DNA of 64,000 nucleotides from Notolepis coatsorum (lineage: Eukaryota > Chordata > Actinopteri > Aulopiformes > Paralepididae). The first letter of the stretch is position 1. Each line of letters starts with the position of its first letter. Below, piece by piece: positions 44,603 through 55,030 of the stretch. The position numbers were made by a program, and so were the translations under genes. The stretch covers positions 49,392,192 through 49,456,191 of the forward strand of contig OZ020589.1 in assembly GCA_963971535.1 (NCBI GenBank), given 5' to 3'. The notes under the pieces were generated by a model, which was given only the letters and a program-made list of their open reading frames with translations, made no database searches and was not told the DNA's origin.

Positions 44603-45330
44603 AAGAGGAGGAATGCGAGATAGACCGGGAAAGACATTCGGCAAAGATCACCGGGTCCGGGAGTCGAACCAGGGTCGGCCGTGTTGCACTGTAGTGCTGT
44701 ATGCGGTGCTCCACTCGGGCACCCACTCCATACCCTTTTTTTTAAGCTCATCAGAGACAGAACAACCTCAAGGGGTTTTGTTTCAGATTTCTATACACGC
44801 TTTATCAAATCCACATATCATTAGATATAGTTTGGCGAGAGGACATCCCAGAATTAGACCCTGAGTTTGACTGGGATGATATCTGGACTAATGTCACATT
44901 GGCTTCCCGTAACCCTAATCACCAGCAAATATATTTTAATTATATTCATAGGATGTATCTCACACCTAGGAAACTGTGCGCTATGTGGTTGGTGGCTGAC
45001 TCTCAGTGCACTTTGTGCACTCTGAGGGCCACTGGCACTTATATGCACATCTTTTGGGAATGCCCACCGGTGGCTCGCTTTTGGAAATCTATAACAACTA
45101 AACTTTCAAACATATGTAACCTGACAATTCCACTTGCAGCAGCAACACTCCTCCTAAATGATATATCACTACTGCCGGCCTCCATACAGCAAAAAAATTA
45201 TCATTCTGGTGGGCCATGAGGTGGAAACAACCTGAGAAACTCACAATGACCAATTGGTCTTTGACACTTTTGGATGTCATTTACATGGAGATCTCCACTG
45301 CTCGGGTGATTGAAGTTGGGCAATCCAACA
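42942..45330 (+). pseudogene. L1-type LINE RT and C-terminal region, heavily decayed
   Basis: L1-style motifs appear in order but in several frames: KIFAKVLARRLQKYM, CDQTGFILGRLAADNLRRVL (about 43050) and LSLDAMKAFDRLECSYL (about 43155). They continue with YVDELLIFMQDPS-like text near 43460, FKYLGIKIFPTLNQTV (about 43640), and a C-terminal WECPPVARFWKSITTK (about 45055). The Tyr-Asp-rich catalytic motif is degenerate. Stops and shifts are many, and a SINE is inserted at 44489. This is an older relic than the L2-type copies nearby. Confidence 0.75.
44489..44726 (-). mobile_element. tRNA-derived SINE inserted in the L1 relic
   Basis: On the minus strand there is a head near 44726 with a consensus B box, GGTTCGACTCC (44661-44671), then a CT/GA repeat stretch (44558-44605). 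A 3' hairpin ACTTGTCC-TTTC-GGACAAGT lies at 44493-44512. The flanks TCCACACCCTTTTC...TTAA (44464-44488) and TCCATACCC...TTAA (44727-44745) look like a ~19-25 bp target duplication. Confidence 0.75.
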
Positions 45331-45489
45331 TTGAACTATGGGCCTCAGTTGGCCAAGAAGGTAAAGGCCATGATCTAGCGCCAAAGCGGGGTCAGGGTGT
45401 TGGTCCTGAGGGGTCCAGGGGGCCTGGGTGGGGGGGTGGGAGTGTGGGAAGAAACGTCGTTTGTAAGCAGCTTATTTTATTACTACTAC

Positions 45490-45690
45490 TTCTCATTTCA
45501 CACCCACACCCCTGTTCAGATGTCATTATGTAAATGCGAGAAGCAAGCGAGTGTCTATCTGAATATGAGGCTCATTTCATCTGGGGGCTGTGAATCGTGA
45601 TGTACCGGTCAGTTCTATTCACACAGAAAAGGTGGTGAAAGTTTGCCCAATTAATGTTTGTTCTCCAGAGTTGGGGGTCAGTCAGAGCTG
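45490..45690 (+). repeat. Dispersed ~200-bp segment, plus copy
   Basis: Matches the reverse complement of 62725-62910, including CAGATGTCATTATG, GAAGCAAGCGAGTGTCTATC and GTCAGTCAGAGCTGATG. Family unknown. Confidence 0.8.
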
Positions 45691-45721
45691 ATGTTTTTAT
45701 TATTTCTATTTATTGTCATTA

Positions 45722-45892
<171 letters not shown>

Positions 45893-46439
45893 CTGTTTAT
45901 TGTTGTCTTGTCTATTATTGTTCATAATTTTTTTTGGATCCACTTTTTCTCCTGTTTTTCTATCCCAATTTTGTCGTTATGCCAATTCCCCCCTCCCTTT
46001 CCTGGCCGTTGCTCGCATGTGCCTCCCACTGGTCGGTCTAGGGAGTCCTGGGCCCTCATTTATCAACGTTGCGTACGCACAGATATGTGCGTAACCCGTG
46101 CGTACAATAATTTCTAAGCAAAGTGTGGGACTTATCAATTTGAACTTGTGCTTGACTTTGTGCGTATATCTACGCACAGCTCAGAGCATGCATACCTGGC
46201 GCCCGGTGGTAGAATATGAATATTACAATGCGGAAATAAGCTTCCGTGCATCAGTTTCAACACTGGCGTGTTCTGTATGGCCCGTAATTCATTATAGTTC
46301 ATTGTAAAATAGCAACAGTAGTGTAATTATGGTCAAAACCCTATAAATAGCATTTGGAATAATAGGTATTTCTCTCCGAATGAATGCAGCATGGTATATA
46401 TATCGCGTTATCGGAATATACGGGGTGTACTGACTGCAC

Positions 46440-46890
46440 TCTGCTTAACTCAACTGGTTATTATTTTGCGCACAGACTGCAGAAACACGGGAACGCCCCG
46501 ACCACATTCAAAAGGCTTTGCCATTGTTAAACGAAACAAGTGGAACCCCGAAGGTGTAAGCAGAATACAAGTCATATGAACATGCACAATATAGTGTTCT
46601 TCCCCCTTCCTACTGTATAAGAAATAATTTAAAACGCATTGCAACGAGAACAGAGGTTATTTGTTGAGTTTATGTGTATTACAAAACCCTTGCAATAAAT
46701 GTGTCTTAAATGAATGAAAAGCATACATTCTCTGGATATATCGATATCGTGTGGGTGATATGACTTGTATTCTGCTTACATAACTTCGAAACTCCACCCA
46801 CCCCGTCCCACAATGTCAAAGCCTTTCAAACATAAATCAAAACGTTCCCGCACTTCTGCAATCTATGCGCAAAACAATAACGAGTTGAGT
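46440..46890. repeat. Inverted repeat (~140-bp arms) inside Harbinger element 2
   Basis: 46440-46578 and the reverse complement of 46746-46890 share TTTTGCGCA, GCAGAA, CGGGAACG, AAAGGCTTTG and GTAAGCAGAATACAAGTCAT. The spacer is about 165 bp. Confidence 0.75.
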
Positions 46891-47165
46891 TCTAACAAAG
46901 AACGTATTACATGCTGGGTAGGCTGATAGAGTAAACTATGATATGAATATGAATATGATATGATATAAGGTATACTGGTCCGTCCGCGAGGATAGCGAGG
47001 AGTCGGATAGCCATTAAATGCCATTTGAGAATATAGGCTATTAATGCAAAGCGACGGCCTATAGCCTATAAATATTATTTAATGTTTTCATAAGCGTAAA
47101 GATACAACAGCTAGATTAATGATCAAGTTAGTTTACTGTATGCAGGCTTCGCAGGGCTGTGCCAT

Positions 47166-47755
47166 TGTGACGGATCATATTGGTCTGCGTTGTGTTTGAT
47201 GTTAAATGTTAAATGAGAATGTCCCGAGGGGGAGTCGAACAGGGGGCTCCCGCATCCGCGTGCGACGACACAGACCGCTGCACTAAGAAGTGGATCCACT
47301 CCTAACTACCGTACCTATGCGTCTATTAACCCTGTTATGGGGAAGTGAGTTTAATTTACCAGCCCGCACTGCCACAGTCACCCGTCAACACACCTGTTTC
47401 AGTGACTGTGGACCCCACGGACTTCCCCGTTACACTCACCTCCCTAAACTCACGCCTCTCAGGACATCCGGGTCACTGGGCACCACTGTGACGGATCATA
47501 TTGGTCTGCGTTGTGTTTGATGTTAAATGTTAAATGAGAATGTCCCAAGGGGGAGTCGAACAGGGGGCTCCCGCGTCCGCGGGCAACGACACAGACCGCT
47601 GCACTAAGAAGTGGATCCACTCCTAACTACCGTACCTATGCGTCTATTAACCCTGTTATGGGGAAGTGAGTTTAATTTACCAGCCCGCACTGCCACAGTC
47701 ACCCGTCAACACACCTGTTTCAGTGACTGTGGACCCCACGGACTTCCCCGTTACA
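47166..47755. mobile_element. TRIM-like element: two 269-bp TG...CA repeats with tRNA-like promoter
   Basis: 47166-47434 and 47487-47755 are both 269 bp, nearly identical, start TGTGACGG and end CGTTACA. They are separated by only 52 bp. CCAT at 47162-47165 recurs at 47756-47759. On the minus strand each repeat carries A-box-like TAGTGCAGCGG and B-box-like TGTTCGACTCC about 44 nt apart. The structure mimics a miniature LTR retrotransposon, but no clear primer-binding site or polypurine tract is present. Confidence 0.65.
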
Positions 47756-49206
47756 CCATGTGTTATTATATATGCGCAAGTTACTGTTGCATAATGTAGG
47801 CTATGGCTGCTATTATATGTAATTCATATAGGCTACCTAATACCGACAACAAAATAGATTGTATGCCTCTAGTACAAATCATATTATACCCGGTAGCCAA
47901 TCGAACAAAACGAATAAAGGCATTCATATTCCAGCATGGTTATAATGACACACCAACGCCAAACAGTGGTTAACGAACAGTCTTTATTAGTATTTCGAGC
48001 TGTCCAGGCAGAATTGCAGCAATGGTCTTAGGGAGCCGTTGATATCTGACATCACCATGTACAAGTCCGCCAGCCTTTTATTTATCCCATCACACGGGTT
48101 GTGTCTTCTTAGTTCGACAGCGCCTCAGTGAACAATCTCTCGTGGAGTTTCTCAGAGTTCGCTCGGGTCAGTCCATTATTTCACATCCCATGGGGGGTGT
48201 TTCATTACCATATATGGATAATCATGCACGAGCATTGACGGTAGAACAAAGAGGTATTTATCAACACGGAGTGTGCGTAGGACCTGTGTACGCACGGTTG
48301 ATAAATCCCAATATTTCTGTGCGTACACACATTTTAAATTCTGTGCTTACGTACGAAAATAGAACACTTTCTAAGAATTGTTGATAAATGAGGGCCCTGA
48401 AGTCTAACAGATGCTTCCTCCGTCACATAGGAGACAGCCAGCAACCTCTTTTCACCTGCCAGCGTGGACTCTCATTGGTGAAGTGTAACGCGTGGGAGGT
48501 CACACTACCTTCAACATATCCCTTTTTTACTGTGCAGGCGCCCTGACCGACCTGTAGGAGTTGCTGTTTACAACAACCAGAATACCACCCCACCGGCTTC
48601 CCTCCCGCTGACTCTGCAAATTGAGCCAGTATGACGGCCAGCCAACGCTGACAGCCGGATTCGATACTGTATTGTGTTTTGTCTTGTCATAAAAATACAT
48701 TAAAAAAAAAAAAAACAATAAAAAGAATTGATAAAAAAAATAAGAAATTAGTGTCCGTTGGTTTGTTTTCAAATTAGAATCGAATGTAATCGTCTGTAGA
48801 AACAACAGACATCATCAGCCCTGGCCAACAAACAGATGCTCCTCATTGAAAAACTATTAAGAACTGACGTAGATGGACAGACACAATGGATCAAGCTAGC
48901 CAGTTCCAAGACATCACATTGGTCTGAGAAAAGAGTTCAGTATCGGAAATACCTGCCAATCATTCTGTTGTGGGTGGTTAAAACCTTTGTCTGCATGCAG
49001 TGGTGTGGATTCTGCCTGTCTGAAGCTGCCCAGCTCTTTCAGAACACGGGGAGAACCTCGACCACAGGTCTCGGTAAGTCAGCTAATGGCTATGCATCGA
49101 TTACACTACTGGTAAGTATTTCATATCACTTCATATCAACAAATCAAAACTATCCATGTGAGGTTAAGGTAAGGGACTAGAGGATACATAGTATACCCTA
49201 GTGATA

Positions 49207-49311
<105 letters not shown>

Positions 49312-49612
49312 AACCATCAGTATGCATGAATCAGCTTACTGATGCAGTTGATTTGACTCAATTGACTCAAATACTCATTTCTGCCTGTGTGTATGCTAAT
49401 AGACAGGGATTGTGTGACCTTGTCTGTGAAGGAATGCTGTGTGTGTGTTTGTGTGTTTTGTCTGTGCGGTCATTAGTCCCTCTCAGATAGAGGACTGTAA
49501 TAAATGGAGAACAGGACAGGCTGTCGAGGACAAAATTGTCCTTGGAGCGCTTTCACCAGATTGTCTTTACATTTTGGCTTTACTCCACCTACAAGCTCGG
49601 GAGACTATGTAG

Positions 49613-49728
<116 letters not shown>

Positions 49729-50965
49729 ACACAAACTTCTAACTGCTGGGACTGGATTGTAGCCCTGCGGCTGCCAACGTTTGTAATTAGCTCAGGCAAA
49801 TCATTGTCTGCGTACTGGCAATACCTTCTCTACATCCTACAGGGAGAGAACAGCATGCAAGGATGCAGAGAGAAAGGGGAAGAGGGGAGGATAGCTGCAT
49901 GAATGGATGAACAATGGAAACAACAAACATTGAAGGGAGAATCTGTGATGCCGTCAAATGGCGACCTCTCTTGGCACTGGACTTTGTTTACATTTCTTTG
50001 TTTTGTTCCAATGTGTAGTATGAATTTGGGTGTGTGTATGGGAGGGGTTCTTATCGCTGGCCACACCTCAGGCCCTGAGGTGTAGTCAGCAATAGAAACA
50101 CCTCCCCCTATATCCAATCAAATTTAACATATTCGGGGCCATTGGGGCTCTTCTAATCCCACTCTATGAGGCCAGCTTTTCATTACAAGTTTTCACTGTG
50201 TGTGAGGTTGTTTGTAGAGCTAAATCTATATTTTATATTATTGCTATGTGTCCATTGTCATTGTCAATTGACAGTATAAACCTTCCCTTCAATATGCCAT
50301 AAAGAAAAATTCTTTTATCAATACGTTCCCGTTTTATAGCGTTGTGAATATGAACTATATACCGCAATGGTCTGGGGTAATTCCTGCAAAGCTAGTTATA
50401 GGGCGCTAAGCTAATAACGTTAAATCGATTGGCGTTTCGGCCCTACACAAGCTAGAGTTAAAAATCTAAATGCATATGATCGGTATCATATTCCACCATG
50501 AATGCATGAAAGGGGGGGGGGGGAGTCGTTTCTGATTATTGATTACCAATAACGGCATTCGTTATTGCAACATCATACGCTGACCGGGTGGATGGCTATG
50601 AGAACAAGGCCCGATCAGACTGAAATTGACATCAAATCGCTCTTACCTGTGGCCGGTTGGATTCCAAAAAGAATTTCCCAGTTATTTGATCGCCATCTGG
50701 CAGATCGATATGTCCATTGGCTGATGCTATATTCCTTTACTGCATACTGAATTCGGCGTCGCAAAAAGTATTCCAGGTGATCTGGTGAAGCCATAGATTT
50801 ATGCTCGTCTAACTCGTCAAAGATGTGTGAAAGGAGTGATACATGTGAAAAAAGGATGTGCAGTACTGGTTCTAATTAACTGTATACCACCTCATCAACA
50901 GCTGCCTTATCTCTGTCTCACAGCTTTCTCTCCATCTCTACAGTGGCATCATCTGATATTTAGAG

Positions 50966-52630
50966 TAGGGATGCTCGATATTGGCTTTTTTACCGATACT
51001 GTAACTGAGGGGTACAATTCCCTGACTGTATTAAATAAGTATGGTATCATTAAACCACTACTGTCTTATGTACATTACTACTGGCCATACAGTACACAGG
51101 TATATGAGATGAACACCTCCACAATGACACGGTTCCACACAAATCTTGGTTAGAATAATATTTATTAGCAGCAATAATAGTATATTACATTACTTTACTT
51201 AGAGTCGCGCTTGTAAGGCGAAGAATGTGCGTGAGTAAGTCAAGAGCGTAAGTCCATTAGAATATTACGCAGGAGATAATGAATACCACCTGTATCTTAG
51301 GAATTATATCTATGGTACACTAGTAAGGCAGCGGGAGATACTAGTAGGGGAGGAAATGTTCGAATGCAAAGTCTGGATCACCGGGGAATCAATAAGCTCC
51401 AGCTACGGGAGACGGTACATTACTCCCTTGATCGGCAGACGAAAGCAGCAGCTATTCTCCGGTATGCGGTGCAGCATGGAAGAAAGCTAGCCAGCCTCAG
51501 GCGTCCTAGAGGCGGGCTTGACGATGCTCCTCACAGGGTAAATCCCACACAGTTGTGGGTGTAGACGATTCTCCGCTCCATCAGATACAGGACCAAAGCA
51601 AATATAATCCAGCCGAAAAGGGCTCTGTAGTCGTCGGGTAGGTTATCCAGTGTACATATCCACACGGTTCTCGTCTAGGGCTCCTCGGATGACGGCACCA
51701 GGTTAAGCCGCCCAGCCTGGATAAGCACACTAGCTCGGTACGAGGAAGCGTTGGTAATGCTGGTCACTGTAGAACGGTAGCCGCACGATACACTATACAT
51801 AAATAGACTATTACTGAATAATAGAATAGGTCGAACACGACGATACAGCGTTAAACTCTGACACTTCAGCTATCAATTCGCACGCGGTCTCAAGGCTCTA
51901 TTTTGGGGCAAAACGGGCCCACTTCACAGCACGTTGTATCGTGGTGTGAGGCTTCAACTTATTAGGGTAACAGTACTTCTGTATTCACCTGCGCCGTATT
52001 TATACGTTAGGTGAACAAACTAGTACCAGCCTTATTTCTGTCTCGTATTCTTGCGCAGAGCCGGTCATGTCCAGGCATGTCTTTGGCGGTGACTTTGAAC
52101 TAGACCTTGGGGGTATGGCAGTGGCGCCTAGTGGATCGCTATCCAATAGGAGAACGAAATATTATGGTCTGTACTAGGTAAAAGGGATATTCCGTGTATA
52201 TGTACAAAGAATATACAAAGGATATCAGACGATATACAAATATTATACAATATATATCAAGTAATAAATATATATATTCGGTTTAATCTGATCCTTCGTA
52301 ACAGATACCGATATACCGATATTGTCCAACTCTTAATTTCCGATACCGATATCAAACGATATCAACCGATACCGATATATGCAGGGTTTCCCCCCCAAAA
52401 AAACGGAATAATTTCAGGTAATTAACATTACATATCTCTTGTGGAATTAGCACAACATTATGCATACTTTTGACAATAAATAAAATCAGAATTTGTTCTT
52501 GCTTGCTTGCCTGGGTAAATAAAGGTATAGAAATGTAAAAACTGAAAACCGATACCGATATTTTCCAATATCACATTAATGCCGATATCGGCCGATAATA
52601 TCGGTAGGCCGATAATATCGGACATCCCTA
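50966..52630. mobile_element. Non-autonomous hAT with ATTTAGAG 8-bp TSD
   Basis: The left end is TAGGGATGCTCGATATTGG and the right end, reverse complemented, is TAGGGATGTCCGATATTATC. ATTTAGAG at 50958-50965 recurs at 52631-52638. The interior is rich in CCGATA/TATCGG units. Most of its length (51000-52303) is a later insert. Confidence 0.9.
51000..52303. mobile_element. 1.3-kb solo-LTR-like insert with GATAC 5-bp TSD
   Basis: It starts TGTAACTGAGG and ends CTTCGTAACA, with TG...CA ends. GATAC at 50995-50999 recurs at 52304-52308. There is an AATAAAT near 52264 close to the right end and a TATTTATA-like box near 51996. No coding sequence. It best fits a solo LTR, though a deletion derivative is possible. 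Confidence 0.7.
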
Positions 52631-52639
52631 ATTTAGAGG

Positions 52640-53421
52640 GAACTAAAGAGTTGAAGGAGAGAGAGAGATTGATGAAATGGAGAGAAGGGGAGGGAAATGT
52701 GGAGAGAGGAACAGGGAGGGGAGAAGAAAGTGAGAGAATAAGAGAGTGTCCTTGTGAAAGGTGCCCCAGAGGATGCAGTAATACTGTGCAGGGAATCCTG
52801 ATAATCCTGGGGCTGTACTTATCTAACCCCTCCAGGGGCGTCCATTTGGTATGGCAAGGTATGGCACTCGCCATACCTTGGCAAATAAAAATGTAAAAAC
52901 AATTTACAATTACAATTTTTTATGTTGATTTAGAATTCAAATGTCAACATTATGAACGAAGCTTCAAACTATTTGGTACAGCCCTAGCATGTTTTGATAT
53001 TGTCAATTATCTCACTTTTACTAGGTGACTTTTGCTGTGACTAACTGAAATATGCCCAAAAAAAAGGGAAAATGGACATAGGGAAGTTTTTTTATCAAAG
53101 GGCAGCAGAGACAAGTGATACAGGGACACAGGTAAGGTCTGGCTTAGTGATTATAATAGTGCAATGCTTGTGTAGTCCTGTGTCATACCTAAATGTCATA
53201 TAACTGAATTGTATAGAAACAACTCACCAAAAGTGACTATTGCACAACTGATTTGACAAAGAAAATCCACCTTCACCCCCCCCCCCCCCCCCCCCCCCCC
53301 CCTCTCCTCGTCATATCTTGCCTTTTAGTGAAAGGAAGCCACTGAACCCCTCACTGTCCTGATCTACAGTAGCTTCTCCTTGACCATTCCTTGACCATTC
53401 CTTGTCTGGAAAGATGGTAAA
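52640..53421. other. Non-coding; possible transposase start; poly-C
   Basis: A GA-rich stretch at 52650-52740. A hairpin-like GGCAAGGTATGGC...GCCATACCTTGG lies at 52854-52883. Around 53054-53133 a short frame reads KGKMDIGKFFYQRAAETSDT and runs into a GTAAG donor, in the style of hAT/ZMYM-type transposase N-termini; this is weak. A C run of about 27 lies at 53276-53302. Confidence 0.35.
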
Positions 53422-55030
53422 ATGATTCCCTTACCTAAAGATGGCAGACTAGCACTCACTGGGAAGAACAGTAGACCTATCGCTATTCTCCCAGTTCTCA
53501 GTAAACTGATGGAGAGAATAGTCCACTCACAAATACAGGATTACTTTGACTGTAATGGCTTGAACACAAGTTTTCAACATGCTTACAAACCTAATCATTC
53601 TACTTGTTCTGCCCTTACAGTAATGACAGATGACTGGCTCAAGGAAATTGATAACTCAAAGATGACTGGTGCAGCATTACTTGATTTTAGTGCTGCATTC
53701 GATGTCATAGACCATGATCTGCTCATCGGTAAACTAGAATGCTATGGGTTTTGTCCAACAGCCATCATATTTATGAAGAGTTATCTCACAAGTAGGACAC
53801 AAAGGGTTTATTACACTGGCAGCTGGTCTCACTCTAAGGTCTTAGACTGCGGCGTCCCGCAAGGGAGCTGCCTTGGACCACTCCTATATGCCATCTTCAC
53901 AAACGACTTACCATCAGTTCTGTGTAAAGCAACTGTACAAATGTATGCTGATGATTCCACATTGTACTATGCTGCAAAAACTGTCAGTGAACTGGACAAT
54001 GTTTTATCAGCTGAGTTAAATATGGTGTTTGATTGGATAAAACGGAATAAGTTGGTACTAAACATCTCAAAAACCAAATCAATTATCTTGGGTTCGAGTC
54101 ATAAATTGTCATCAATACCAAAAATGAGTTTGAACGTGTCTGATGAACCCATAGAACAGGTAAATAAAGTAAAATTACTGGGCATAATAATTGATAGCCA
54201 GCTGTCATGGGCAGAACACATTGATACCATAGTGAAGAAGATGGGGAGTGGTATCTCCATGGTGAGGAAATGTCTTTCTTATGTCCCTACATATATTGTG
54301 GGACAGGTGGCGAAATCTTTAATTTTATGTCACCTAGATTATTGTGCACCAGTATGGTCCTCTGCATCCAAAGGTCAACTAAAGAAATTGCAAACTGCCC
54401 AGAACAGAGCTGCAAGGTTAGTTTTACATTGTTCCATGAGAACAAACACCATCACTATGCACCGGCAACTCTCATGGTTAACGGTAGAGAATAGGCTGGT
54501 TTTCAACACAGTTAAATCTTTCAGGAACACTGTCTTTTCGTCTCAACCTGTTTTCTTATACAAACAAATTGTCAGATGCAGTCAGGTTCATTCTTATTTT
54601 ACTAGGTCAGCTGATGATGGACAGATTATGTTACCACGTCCAAAATCAAATGCTTTAAAGAGGACTGTTGTTTATCGTGCCATCAATCATTGGAATAACT
54701 GCCCACTGAACATAAGTAAATTGAATAGTAAAGTGTCTTTCAAATACCACCTGAGAATGCACTACTTAAATATGTGAGCAAAATATTCTGATGTTGATAA
54801 TGATGTCTACAATGTTTTACTGTTTTTAGACAATGTTACAATGTTTTTAGATAATGATGTCTACAATGTTTTACTGTTTTTAGATTATCATTGTTAATTG
54901 TGATTGTCATATGTATCTTATGTTGTTATGTTTTGTGTTTTGTGTTGTCTTTCTATGTGGACCCCAGGAAGACTAGCTCGCCACTTAGGTGACAGCTAAT
55001 GGGGATCCTTTTTAAACAATAAACAATAAA
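53403..55030 (+). mobile_element. LINE F, 5'-truncated copy with 3' UTR
   Basis: Contains the RT frame and a 250-bp 3' UTR with GTGGACCCCAGGAAGACTAG and AGCTAATGGGGATCC, ending in AAACAATAAACAATAAACC. The 3' UTR has a tandem doublet ATGATGTCTACAATGTTTTA at 54802-54880. Confidence 0.85.
53422..54777 (+). CDS. Non-LTR retrotransposon reverse transcriptase, 451 codons, undamaged
   Basis: The frame has no stop or shift. Motifs in order: SRPIAILPVLSKLMERIVHS, LLDFSAAFDVIDHDLL (about 53680), DCGVPQGSCLGPLLYAIF (about 53848), QMYADDSTLYYAAK (about 53938; catalytic YADD), NKLVLNISKTKSIILGS, KVKLLGIIIDSQLSWAEHI, and a C-terminal SYFTRSADDGQ and HWNNCPLN. It ends with TGA at 54775-54777. The endonuclease is missing because the copy is 5'-truncated in the palm domain, so it cannot move by itself. 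The start ATG is only the first Met in the remaining frame. The clade is uncertain (I/Nimb-like or CR1-group); the 3' UTR wording suggests a family common in fish. Confidence 0.85.
   Translation: MIPLPKDGRLALTGKNSRPIAILPVLSKLMERIVHSQIQDYFDCNGLNTSFQHAYKPNHSTCSALTVMTDDWLKEIDNSKMTGAALLDFSAAFDVIDHDLLIGKLECYGFCPTAIIFMKSYLTSRTQRVYYTGSWSHSKVLDCGVPQGSCLGPLLYAIFTNDLPSVLCKATVQMYADDSTLYYAAKTVSELDNVLSAELNMVFDWIKRNKLVLNISKTKSIILGSSHKLSSIPKMSLNVSDEPIEQVNKVKLLGIIIDSQLSWAEHIDTIVKKMGSGISMVRKCLSYVPTYIVGQVAKSLILCHLDYCAPVWSSASKGQLKKLQTAQNRAARLVLHCSMRTNTITMHRQLSWLTVENRLVFNTVKSFRNTVFSSQPVFLYKQIVRCSQVHSYFTRSADDGQIMLPRPKSNALKRTVVYRAINHWNNCPLNISKLNSKVSFKYHLRMHYLNM

Larger units (their letters stand above)
46051..48396. 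mobile_element. Harbinger-related element 2, non-autonomous, CTG TSD
   Basis: The ends are GGCCCTCATTTATCAAC and its complement. CTG lies at 46048-46050 and 48397-48399. Subterminal sequence matches the 2298-5880 element in inverted orientation (for example CATTATAGTTCATTGT at about 46292 against about 5607). The downstream end of its Myb-like gene region is recognisable near 47940-48000, but transposase sequence is absent. The centre is replaced by an inverted repeat and a TRIM-like insert. Confidence 0.85.
45937..48665 (-). mobile_element. Second copy of the 24-kb SINE family, split by a Harbinger relative
   Basis: 45937-46050 matches the tail half of the SINE at 24085-24200 (GATCCACTTTTTCTCC, ...TGCCTCCCAC). 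48400-48665 matches its body (CTGTAGGAGT, CACGCGTTACxC). The break is exactly at the CTG duplication of the inserted element. The tRNA head is decayed. Confidence 0.8.

Noticed and set aside
48836-49180. 114-codon frame after the SINE
   Set aside because: No recognised motif, no splice or promoter support.
53054-53135. Start of a hAT/ZMYM-type transposase gene
   Set aside because: Only about 25 codons, with a frameshift just upstream and no following exon; mentioned only as a possibility.
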